Positions 7,193-14,548 of a stretch of 19,162 nt of DNA are shown piece by piece; position 1 is the first letter of the stretch; each line of letters starts with the position of its first letter. The position numbers and the translations under genes are program-made. The stretch spans positions 14,384 through 33,545 of the forward strand of contig NCCR01000001.1 in the NCBI GenBank assembly GCA_002279765.1, in the 5' to 3' direction. Below the pieces are notes generated by a model, which searched no databases, had not been told where the DNA came from, and saw only the letters and a list, made by a program, of their open reading frames with translations. The stretch is from Verrucomicrobia bacterium 12-59-8. Its GTDB lineage: Bacteria; Verrucomicrobiota; Verrucomicrobiae; Verrucomicrobiales; Verrucomicrobiaceae.

Positions 7193-9784
7193 CTATCTCA
7201 CCACGCCCAGCACTTCCAGCTCATGAATGGACCAGTAGGTCCCCTTCACTTCACCGGTCTGCGAGATGCGGATGGATTTCACCTTGGCCGGTTTGGGGAA
7301 GAGGTATTCGACGGCTCCAGCATCGCCTTTGCCCTGAAGAACGGGCTTCTCCCATTCGGTGCCGTTGAGTGACAGCTCAATCTTGTACTGGCGCGGGTAG
7401 TCGTTGTGGGACTTGCCCGTGTCGAGCACGAGGCCGGAGATGTCGGTGGCTTCGGGCAGGTCGATCTGGAACCACATGTCGGGAGTCTGTGCCTTGCGGC
7501 TGTCCCAGCGCGTGGCGATGTCACCATCAACGGCCTTGGCAGTTTCCTTTTCATTATTGCTGGCCGTGAGCTTCCATGCAGCGCGGTTTTTCAGCGGCTG
7601 CGGGTACAGCGCCTGCAGCTCCTCAATGCTCCACGGGGTGATGCGCTTGGAGAGGTCTTTGCGCAGCTTGGCGACTTCCTGCTTGGTGACGAGCCTGCCG
7701 TTGTTGCCGAACGCCTTGCGAATGTAGCTCGTCACATCGGCGATCCACTGGTCGTTGTTCGTGGCCATGGGCACCATCTGCGCCTCGTAGGTCTTGCCAT
7801 TAATGGGACCGCTGAGGCCGTTCATCATCACGCGCACGATGGCGTCTCCCTGCACCGCCGTTTTGGAACCGGCAAGTGGCGGGGCAAGCGTGGCACCTTC
7901 GCGCCCGGCGATGGGCATGCCCGTACCATCGAAACCGTGGCAGGCGAAGCAAAGCGAACGGAAGATTTCCTGGCCGCGATCCAGCTGCTTTTTCTCATCC
8001 TTGGTGAAGCTGCCGCTGATCTTCGGTGCCTCCACCAGCAACTGCGCACCGATTTCCCTCACACCAATGCTGGGCGATGTCATGAGCGCGGTCTGCGCTT
8101 CGAGTTTCCAGTTCGGCCAGTTGAAGTGACGGCTGGTGTAGAGCGTCTGCAGCACCACGGTCGGATCTTTGTCGGCACGCATGGATTTGATGTCGGCGAT
8201 CAAGGCGGTGTCGCCTTTCTTCAGCAGGGATTCAGCCACACGGATGGCATTGGCGCGGAGCTGTGGGTGCTCATCCTTCATCGCAGTGTGGATGATTTCT
8301 GGCGTGAGGGCATCGAGGCCTTCGAGCGTCCACAAAGCGTGCAGGCGGGCGAGATGGTACTCATTCTTCGCCGCCATCTCAATGAGCGCAGGTACCACGG
8401 ACTTATCGTTCTTCACCACCAGCATGCGCTGCGCGGTGTCGCGCCAGAAGCCATTCGGATGTGTGAGATGTGCTACAAGCTGTGCGGCCGTCTCGCCGAT
8501 CATCTTCGGCTGCGGTCCGGGCTTGAAGTCCTTATGCACCAGACGCCACACACGGCCATGACCAGTCACATGCTGCATGCCGGTGGGTTCGATGGCGGCG
8601 CGCAGAAAGCTGCCCGGCTTGACCCAGTTGCCTTCCTGAATGATGCCGCGATACGCATCGACGATGTAGAGGCATCCATCGGGGCCGGTGGTCATGTTCA
8701 GCGGGCGGAAATTCGGGTCGCTGCTGCGGATGAACTCATTCATCTCCGCCTCATAAGGATTCGTCACCGTGGTGATGCCATCCTTCACTTCGACGATTGA
8801 ACGGCGGATCAAGCGACCCACAGGTTCGGGAAGGAAAACGTTGCCATAGAGTTCCTTCGGCAGACGATCACCACGATAGACTGTCTGTCCGGCGCAGCCG
8901 GTGAAGTGGTTCAAGCGGAGATCTTCCGGCGAGTGGAAACGGCCAGGGCCACCTTGGAAATCGCCGAGTGCGACGATGGGCCACACCGTGTCGTATTTCT
9001 CGCTCTTCTGCTGCGGCACATTGATCGCGGCATAGAGGATCGGTGCCTGATAGTTCCACAGGCCCTTCTCACCACCCGCATTGCTCCACCACATCTTGCC
9101 GTAGTCATCCTGCGCCAGACCCCACTGCCCGCCATTCGGCGCGGTGTTTTCTTTCAGCGGCGCATCCTTGCCATTCCAGCGCAGGCGATAGCCGTTGTAG
9201 GTCGTGTAAATCCAGTTGTCCAGACCCCACACGAGGCCACTGGGTTGGTGCTCCATGTTGCCACCACGCGGACCGCCGACGTACCACGGTGACTCCTCAT
9301 CCGCCACGCCGTCGCCATTTGAATCCCGATGCAGCGTGATGTCATTCGTGTCCGTGATGCCGACCAGCACGCGGTCATCCAGCGGCAGGACCATGCGGGG
9401 CAGCAGGATGTTGTCGAGATAGACGCTGTGCTTGTCATACACGCCATCGCCCTTCGTTGATTCATGCAGCGAGATGCGGCTCTTCGGAGTCAGCTCATCG
9501 GTGCCGTCGATGTCCTGCATGTAGGTGCGCATTTCGACGACATACATCTTGCCGTTCCCATCGAACGCGATCGCCGTCGGCTCCTTGATGATCGGATCAC
9601 TCAGCACCAGCTCCAATGAGTAACCGTCGGGCAGTTGGATCGTCTTTAGCTCCTCCTCGGCGGACAGCGCCTTGACTGGGAAGGTGTAGGTCGGTTTCGT
9701 TTGAGCGAATGCGGCGGTGCTCGCGAAGGCGAGGAAGGAAAGGAGGCGAAGGTGCATCAGGGATGAGCGCATAAGTCGAGACAT
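7193..9784 (-). CDS. PVC-type secreted dehydrogenase with HEAT repeats, cytochrome c and discoidin domain
   Basis: Predicted 863-residue exported redox protein of the PVC 'membrane-bound dehydrogenase' family (TIGR02604-like). Order: signal peptide ending AFA (about residue 27); a beta-propeller dehydrogenase domain (about 50-440) with calcium-type loop DSNGDGVADE; HEAT-like helical repeats (about 440-560); a mono-heme cytochrome c with CFACH at residues 612-616 (bases 7937-7951) and candidate Met ligand in AQMVPM; and a C-terminal F5/8 type C (discoidin) domain (about 730-863). It probably oxidises a sugar-like substrate in the periplasm and passes electrons to heme, while the discoidin domain could bind carbohydrate. 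Substrate is unknown. Start choice: ATG at 9784; 9772 or 9757 also leave a usable signal peptide, and the 31 extra residues up to 9877 look non-native and would overlap the divergent gene. Confidence 0.9.
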   Translation of the reverse strand: MSRLMRSSLMHLRLLSFLAFASTAAFAQTKPTYTFPVKALSAEEELKTIQLPDGYSLELVLSDPIIKEPTAIAFDGNGKMYVVEMRTYMQDIDGTDELTPKSRISLHESTKGDGVYDKHSVYLDNILLPRMVLPLDDRVLVGITDTNDITLHRDSNGDGVADEESPWYVGGPRGGNMEHQPSGLVWGLDNWIYTTYNGYRLRWNGKDAPLKENTAPNGGQWGLAQDDYGKMWWSNAGGEKGLWNYQAPILYAAINVPQQKSEKYDTVWPIVALGDFQGGPGRFHSPEDLRLNHFTGCAGQTVYRGDRLPKELYGNVFLPEPVGRLIRRSIVEVKDGITTVTNPYEAEMNEFIRSSDPNFRPLNMTTGPDGCLYIVDAYRGIIQEGNWVKPGSFLRAAIEPTGMQHVTGHGRVWRLVHKDFKPGPQPKMIGETAAQLVAHLTHPNGFWRDTAQRMLVVKNDKSVVPALIEMAAKNEYHLARLHALWTLEGLDALTPEIIHTAMKDEHPQLRANAIRVAESLLKKGDTALIADIKSMRADKDPTVVLQTLYTSRHFNWPNWKLEAQTALMTSPSIGVREIGAQLLVEAPKISGSFTKDEKKQLDRGQEIFRSLCFACHGFDGTGMPIAGREGATLAPPLAGSKTAVQGDAIVRVMMNGLSGPINGKTYEAQMVPMATNNDQWIADVTSYIRKAFGNNGRLVTKQEVAKLRKDLSKRITPWSIEELQALYPQPLKNRAAWKLTASNNEKETAKAVDGDIATRWDSRKAQTPDMWFQIDLPEATDISGLVLDTGKSHNDYPRQYKIELSLNGTEWEKPVLQGKGDAGAVEYLFPKPAKVKSIRISQTGEVKGTYWSIHELEVLGVVR

Positions 9785-9861
9785 GAGCAGTAAGTCTTGC
9801 AGTAAAAATACATGAATTAGAATTAGGCAGACATACCCATTTCTGATATGGGAAATGTGCC
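9785..9861. promoter_or_regulatory. AT-rich divergent intergenic region
   Basis: These 77 bases separate the divergent dehydrogenase and kelch genes and are much AT-richer than either, so promoters for both must lie here or slightly inside the genes. No convincing -35/-10 pair stands out. Two overlapping short inverted repeats sit next to the kelch start: CCCAT/ATGGG (9836-9852) and CATTTC/GAAATG (9838-9857). Only one can form at a time. Confidence 0.35.
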
Positions 9862-12831
9862 ATGAATAGATATTCAATTGTCGCTGGTTTTGCGTTAATG
9901 CTGTGCCTTAGGATGGTGGCGCAGGTGCCATCCACTCTTAACTATCAAGGGCGCATCGCGGTTAGCGGTGTGAATTTCACGGGAACTGGGCAGTTCAAGT
10001 TCGTGCTGGTGAACGGGGCCGGGACACAGAGCTATTGGAGCAATGACGGCACCAGCGCCAGCGGCGGCCAGCCCACAGCCGCAGTGAGCATCGCTGTCAG
10101 TTCCGGCCTATACAACGTGCAACTCGGCGACACATCGCTGACAAACATGACCGCCGTCCCCGCAACTGTATTTGCCAACGCCGATGTGCGGCTGCGCATA
10201 TGGTTCAACGATGGCACCAATGGTTTTCAACAGATGACTCCCGATCAGCGCATCGCCTCTGTCGGTTACGCCATGATGGCTGGCACGGTGCCTGACGGTT
10301 CCATCACGGCGGAAAAGCTGGCTGCGGGTGTGGGCGGCGGAGCGATTGCAGATGGCTCGATCACGGCAGCGAAACTGGCTTCCGGTGCTGCTGCGGTGAA
10401 CCTTGCAGCCGGAGGGCTCAGCGCCGTGGCGGCCGGGGGCATTCTGGGCTCCACGGATCCCAACAACGCCGCCATGCTGGCTCAAGGCTTCATGCGAGAT
10501 CCAGCTGTCATCCAATCGGATGGCATCTGGACTCCGATGCCAAGCGGAGACTCGGTTGCCGGGCACACAGCGGTTTGGACTGGCACGGAGCTTTTGATCT
10601 GGGGAGGAGTCACACCCGCCAGCAACGCGGGAGCCGCCGGCTATGCTGCAATCAATCGAGGCGTACGTTACAACCCAACGACTGGAGCATGGACGCCTAT
10701 TTCCCTGGCTGGCGCGCCCCAGGCGCGGTTTGGCCACAGCGCGGTCTGGACTGGCACGGAAATGATCATCTGGGGGGGGCAGACAACAGATACCACCAGC
10801 GATATGGCCACTGTTCTGGCGACCGGAGGGAAATACAACCCCGCAACCAACACCTGGAGCAGCATTTTCCCAAATATGGACACCAGCGGTCCTCCACTTG
10901 GTATTCCTGATGCGCGGACAGGCCATCTGGCCTTCTGGACCGGCACCGAGATGTTGATCTGGGGCGGTGCTTCCACCACTCAGCTTTTGGGTGCCAGCAC
11001 AGCCCTACCTGTTTCCCTGCCTGGCAAGCGGTACAACCTTGCTTCGAACGCTTGGTCTAGCATGGCGGACACGAACATGGAACTTTTCTCGCCAATGAGC
11101 TACAGGGGTGTCTGGACCGGATCAGAGATGATCATTTTCGGAGGCAACGTGGGTGATTCAGCGCCGCCTCGCGCGGGCCGCTACAGTCCCACGGTGAACG
11201 CATGGCAGGCATTGCCCGTCATGCCAGGAACTCCGAACATCGATTCGGGATTCTCCGCTGTCTGGAGTGGAACCCAGATGATCGTGTGGGGTGGAGTTTC
11301 CGGAGCAGGCACGACCTATTTGAATTCGGGCTACCGCTTTGATCCCGCAGCAGCGTCCGGCCTTGGCACTTGGTCAGCGATCAGCACAACGAATGCACCC
11401 GCAGGACGCAACGGGCACCACGCCGTGTGGTCAGGCAGCGAAATGATCGTCTGGGGTGGCAGCTCCTTCGTTTTTACCCCAACGCCCGCCAACGTTCTCT
11501 ACAATGATGGGGGCCGGTTCAATCCCTCCACCAATTCCTGGCAAGCGCTCAGCAGCACCGATGCTCCACCTGCACGTGTCGCTGCCACGGCCACCATGAC
11601 AGGCAGCAAGCTGGTCGTCTGGGCGGGCATCCAAATGGACCCTGGTATGCCAAATACCAGCATGGCGAAGTATTTGAAACATGGCGGCGAATACCAGCCC
11701 TCCAACGACACATGGAATGCGTTGACCAATGGCTCTCCGTCCCCTCGTCTTGGCCACACGGCGGTCTGGACTGGAACAGATCTCATCGTTTGGGGTGGCA
11801 CTGTTTCCTCGATGAGCGTTACCGGATATGATCCCACCTTGAGTGACGGAGCGCGTTTCAACGCCGCCACCAGCACTTGGACACCCCTGCCTTCGCTCAA
11901 CGCGCCTGTTGGTCGATTTGGCCACACCGCTGTCTGGACAGGCACCGAAATGATCATCTGGGGTGGACAGCGATTTGATGCTTCAACCGGATCACCGATG
12001 AGCGTCACCCTCAACTCTGGAGCGCGCTACAACCCACTGACCAACACATGGTCAACGACCAGCCTCGCTTTTCCTCCCTCGGCTCGGAGTAAGCACACGG
12101 CTGTCTGGGCCGGCCCCCCGGTCAATCGCATGGTCGTTTGGGGCGGTTCATCAGACGGTGTGATCATGGGAGTGAACACTGGAGGTCAATACGATCCCTC
12201 CCAGAACTCATGGGGAGCAGCCACCTCCACCACCAACGCCCCCATGGCGGTGTCCGGCCATCTGAGCCGCTGGACGGGAAGCGAAATGATCGTTTTTGGC
12301 GGAGGATTAACCAATGGCTCGCGCTACTATCCGATCACCAATTCCTGGCTGACGATGTCACAGGCACCGGTCGGTCTCTCAGCGCCTCCCACATCTTCCT
12401 TCGCTTCGGTCTGGACTGGCAGCGACCTGCTGGTGTTTTTGTCCACTGGCTTGGCGCCTGCTTTGGGCTCCTATTCACCCATCTCTGATGTGTGGCTGAG
12501 CCCATCCACGTCTGGAGCGCCTTCTGGCAGCTCTTCATTCAATTATCCCACGGCAGTTTGGACGGGTAGTGAGATGCTTATATGGGGAATCGTTGATGGC
12601 TTTCCTTCCACCTCTACCTCGGGAGCCAGATACGCGCCTGCAACTGACGCCTGGGTTGCCTTGGAAAGCACGGGTGCTCCTTCCACACCTTACGGCATCA
12701 GCGTATGGACCGGCTCCGAGGTGCTCCTCTGGGGAGGCACTGTTGGCGACGGAATGGCCGGTGTTTCCTCCAGTGACAAAGGGCACCGCTACCGCCTACC
12801 GCAGAACTACTACCTCTACCGCAGACCATGA
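9862..12831 (+). CDS. Large secreted protein with 14 kelch-like beta-propeller repeats
   Basis: A 989-residue exported protein. A signal peptide (about residues 1-20, cleavage near MVAQ) is followed by an N-terminal domain beginning LNYQGRI and ending DQRIASVGYAMMAG (about 26-143), a module I recall in front of many PVC secreted proteins. Next is a linker with DGSITAEKLA and DGSITAAKLA, which resembles tail-fibre-like repeats, and then from residue 234 a run of 14 kelch-like units to the C-terminus. Kelch propellers usually bind proteins or glycans or, in galactose-oxidase relatives, hold copper. I see no obvious copper ligand set, so a structural or binding role is more likely. The stop overlaps the next gene by four bases (ATGA), so the two are coupled. 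The start ATG directly precedes the signal peptide. Confidence 0.9.
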   Translation: MNRYSIVAGFALMLCLRMVAQVPSTLNYQGRIAVSGVNFTGTGQFKFVLVNGAGTQSYWSNDGTSASGGQPTAAVSIAVSSGLYNVQLGDTSLTNMTAVPATVFANADVRLRIWFNDGTNGFQQMTPDQRIASVGYAMMAGTVPDGSITAEKLAAGVGGGAIADGSITAAKLASGAAAVNLAAGGLSAVAAGGILGSTDPNNAAMLAQGFMRDPAVIQSDGIWTPMPSGDSVAGHTAVWTGTELLIWGGVTPASNAGAAGYAAINRGVRYNPTTGAWTPISLAGAPQARFGHSAVWTGTEMIIWGGQTTDTTSDMATVLATGGKYNPATNTWSSIFPNMDTSGPPLGIPDARTGHLAFWTGTEMLIWGGASTTQLLGASTALPVSLPGKRYNLASNAWSSMADTNMELFSPMSYRGVWTGSEMIIFGGNVGDSAPPRAGRYSPTVNAWQALPVMPGTPNIDSGFSAVWSGTQMIVWGGVSGAGTTYLNSGYRFDPAAASGLGTWSAISTTNAPAGRNGHHAVWSGSEMIVWGGSSFVFTPTPANVLYNDGGRFNPSTNSWQALSSTDAPPARVAATATMTGSKLVVWAGIQMDPGMPNTSMAKYLKHGGEYQPSNDTWNALTNGSPSPRLGHTAVWTGTDLIVWGGTVSSMSVTGYDPTLSDGARFNAATSTWTPLPSLNAPVGRFGHTAVWTGTEMIIWGGQRFDASTGSPMSVTLNSGARYNPLTNTWSTTSLAFPPSARSKHTAVWAGPPVNRMVVWGGSSDGVIMGVNTGGQYDPSQNSWGAATSTTNAPMAVSGHLSRWTGSEMIVFGGGLTNGSRYYPITNSWLTMSQAPVGLSAPPTSSFASVWTGSDLLVFLSTGLAPALGSYSPISDVWLSPSTSGAPSGSSSFNYPTAVWTGSEMLIWGIVDGFPSTSTSGARYAPATDAWVALESTGAPSTPYGISVWTGSEVLLWGGTVGDGMAGVSSSDKGHRYRLPQNYYLYRRP
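10561..12828 (+). repeat. 14 tandem kelch-like units, about 44-63 residues each
   Basis: Each unit carries a GHxAVWTGxEMIIWGG core and most then carry a RYNPxTNxW strand. Units begin near residues 234, 291, 354, 412, 463, 518, 570, 631, 687, 744, 799, 843, 893 and 944. Units 1, 2, 8 and 9 are close to consensus; unit 7 (VWAG) and units 10-13 are more diverged. DNA copies are also alike, for example around 10746 and 11935. Fourteen units would fit two seven-bladed propellers. Confidence 0.85.
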
Positions 12832-13733
12832 ACCTGATCGATGGAATGAAACGAGTCGCGTTCCTCACGCTGGTGTCTCTGGGTGGCGTTTTCGCCCAGT
12901 CATCAGGCGGGCCCTACGCGATCTCTGCGGCAAGCCTCGATCCTGCGGGCGGGCGCTCCACCGGCGGAATATACCGGCAAGACACCACTCTCGGCGCCAC
13001 CGGATCACAGGCGGCATCGAGCACATCCTACCAAGGAGCCGCAGGCTATCCTGCGATGCTGCGGGATGCTGTCAGTCTCTTGGCTCTTCCAGAATCGGCC
13101 CCCGAAGCCGCCGCCACACAGCTCACGCTGAGACAGGTGCTCGATGACGGCACGCAGAACTCCGTCAGTCCAGCTGCAGCCACTTGGAACGTGACTTCCG
13201 GCCCGGCTTCAGTGAATGCCATGGGCCTCCTCACGGCGCAGGCAGTCGCCATTGACACCAACGCGACTTTGCAGATCACCTTCAGCGGCCTTACATCACC
13301 CTCCACTGTGATGGTTCAGAACACCATCCCCGACAACTTTGGAGCGTATGCGTCCGACGGCCTCGACGACAGCTGGCAGGTGCAACACTTTGGTCTGAAC
13401 AATCCTCTCGCCGCACCCGGAGTTGACGCCGATGGGGACGGCCAGAACAATCTTTTTGAATTCACCGCAGGGCTGCTGCCAAACAGCCATGCCTCACGTT
13501 TTATTTATTTCTTGGAAGACGTTCCCGGCCAGACCGGGCAGAAGCGCATCGTCTTCCAGCCTGCTCTTGCCAGACGGACTTTCACTCTTTTGAAGAGCAC
13601 CACGTTGCTGCCGGGAAGCTGGCAGCCTGTCCCCGGAGCTGTCACCACAGGCAACGATGGCACGCAGATGCTGACAGACCCCGCTGCTTCCGGCGGACGT
13701 GCCTTCTACCAAGTGCAGATCAACCTGCCGTAA
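12828..13733 (+). CDS. Secreted protein with bacterial Ig-like region and calcium-binding loop
   Basis: A 301-residue exported protein of no named family, translationally coupled to the kelch gene (ATGA overlap). The signal peptide ends VFAQ (about residue 24); an ATG at 12846 (MKRVAF) would give a tighter signal peptide and is an alternative start. Residues about 25-78 (SGGPYAIS...GRSTGGIYR...GYPAML) follow the GGxY pattern of a recurring PVC/bacterial N-terminal module. Residues about 95-165 resemble a Big_2-type Ig fold (GLLTAQAV...ATLQITFSG). DGLDDSW and then DADGDGQNNLFEF (D200, D202, D204, E211) form an EF-hand or thrombospondin type 3-like calcium loop. The C-terminal 80 residues look beta-rich. 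It is probably an extracellular partner of the kelch protein. Confidence 0.8.
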   Translation: MNLIDGMKRVAFLTLVSLGGVFAQSSGGPYAISAASLDPAGGRSTGGIYRQDTTLGATGSQAASSTSYQGAAGYPAMLRDAVSLLALPESAPEAAATQLTLRQVLDDGTQNSVSPAAATWNVTSGPASVNAMGLLTAQAVAIDTNATLQITFSGLTSPSTVMVQNTIPDNFGAYASDGLDDSWQVQHFGLNNPLAAPGVDADGDGQNNLFEFTAGLLPNSHASRFIYFLEDVPGQTGQKRIVFQPALARRTFTLLKSTTLLPGSWQPVPGAVTTGNDGTQMLTDPAASGGRAFYQVQINLP

Positions 13734-13835
13734 CAACAGGCATCGCTCGGTTTAGTGTTCGCGCATGCCAGCCTGCTTACCACGCCCATCATCCAAATCG
13801 CCTTCGACCACGGCTTCTGCGATCAAAGCACGAAA

Positions 13836-14474
13836 TCACGCAGACAGGGACGCACCGCGAATGAAGGCGAGCCAGTGGCGCAAGCTGCTGGCGGCGGACG
13901 TGTCCGGCAGCGCGGCTTCATCAAGGATGAGCGTCAATTCCCATCCTCCATGCGGATGTCTGACATGGGCTGCACCCAAACTGCTCCACCAGGTAAGCAT
14001 CACATGATTTTCATCCAACACATGCGCCATGAACTGCCGGATTCCAATGGCGTACGCATGCTCCCAAATGGCAGCCAGCAGAATCGTACCGGCACCCTGG
14101 CCCTGAAACTCATCCGCCACGGTGAACGAGACCTCCGCAGTCTCTGCCTGCTCGGCTGAGCGCCAGAACGAGCCGCCTCCCACGCCGGGAACGTCGTCGT
14201 TGTCTTCGATCACGATGATCCAGCTTGCATGCTGCCCCTGATCTTCCGCACAGAGACGATCAATGAAGGTCGGATTGGCCCCACGAAAGCTCGTCCAGAA
14301 CCTGAAGTACGTGGACTCAGGCGAAAGTCGCCTGAAGGCCTCAATGATTCGCTCCCGATCATCCGGAAGCAGTGGGCGCAGGATCACGGGAAGTTGGTCG
14401 CGAAGATGCAGTCGATAGTGGTCCAGCAAAACAGGGAGGTTTGAGTGGAGCCTAAGTAGTGGCCAAATGGGCAT
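13836..14474 (-). CDS. GNAT-family N-acetyltransferase (Pat-like domain)
   Basis: Predicted 212-residue acetyltransferase using acetyl-CoA. The opening LRDQLPVILRPLLPDDRERI followed by FRRLSPESTYFRF resembles the GNAT domain attached to Pat-type protein lysine acetyltransferases. Motif A is present as FTVADEFQGQGAGTILL, with the QGQGAG pyrophosphate loop at residues 124-129. An Asn in LDENHVML (near 156) fits motif B. The cyclic-nucleotide or CoA-ligase domains of full Pat proteins are absent, so the acceptor is unknown. I chose the ATG at 14474; a GTG at 14546 would leave only two bases before the divergent recD2 start. It converges with the calcium-loop gene across 102 bases in which I see no clear terminator. 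Confidence 0.85.
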   Translation of the reverse strand: MPIWPLLRLHSNLPVLLDHYRLHLRDQLPVILRPLLPDDRERIIEAFRRLSPESTYFRFWTSFRGANPTFIDRLCAEDQGQHASWIIVIEDNDDVPGVGGGSFWRSAEQAETAEVSFTVADEFQGQGAGTILLAAIWEHAYAIGIRQFMAHVLDENHVMLTWWSSLGAAHVRHPHGGWELTLILDEAALPDTSAASSLRHWLAFIRGASLSA

Positions 14475-14513
14475 CTGTTCAACCACGACAAAGCGTTCGA
14501 ATGGCAATCGTAT

Positions 14514-14542
14514 TTGTGAGAAGGCGCATCTGTGTCTAGCCT
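14514..14542 (+). promoter_or_regulatory. Weak candidate promoter for recD2
   Basis: TTGTGA (14514-14519) and TAGCCT (14537-14542) are spaced by 17 bases. The -10 ends six bases before the ATG, and no Shine-Dalgarno sequence is visible, so transcription could begin at or near the start codon (leaderless mRNA). Matches to consensus are only partial. Confidence 0.25.
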
Positions 14543-14548
14543 GCACCC

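Noticed and set aside
7406..8800. Long open frame (464 codons) on the plus strand
   Set aside because: Lies wholly antisense to the PVC dehydrogenase, whose domains and CxxCH are clear. The translation is low-complexity and recognisably a codon-bias shadow of GC-rich coding DNA.
9785..9877. 31-residue N-terminal extension of the PVC dehydrogenase
   Set aside because: Would overlap the divergent kelch start, and the normal signal peptide starts later.
10108..10926. 272-codon open frame on the minus strand
   Set aside because: Antisense to the kelch gene; it exists because the repeats share codon patterns.
10561..12828. Tandem DNA repeats considered as CRISPR or satellite array
   Set aside because: Repeats are degenerate, codon-phased and encode kelch blades; there are no identical repeats with unique spacers.
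14475..14546. GTG-initiated extension of the acetyltransferase
   Set aside because: Would leave two bases to the divergent recD2 start, and the extra residues do not look like part of a GNAT domain.
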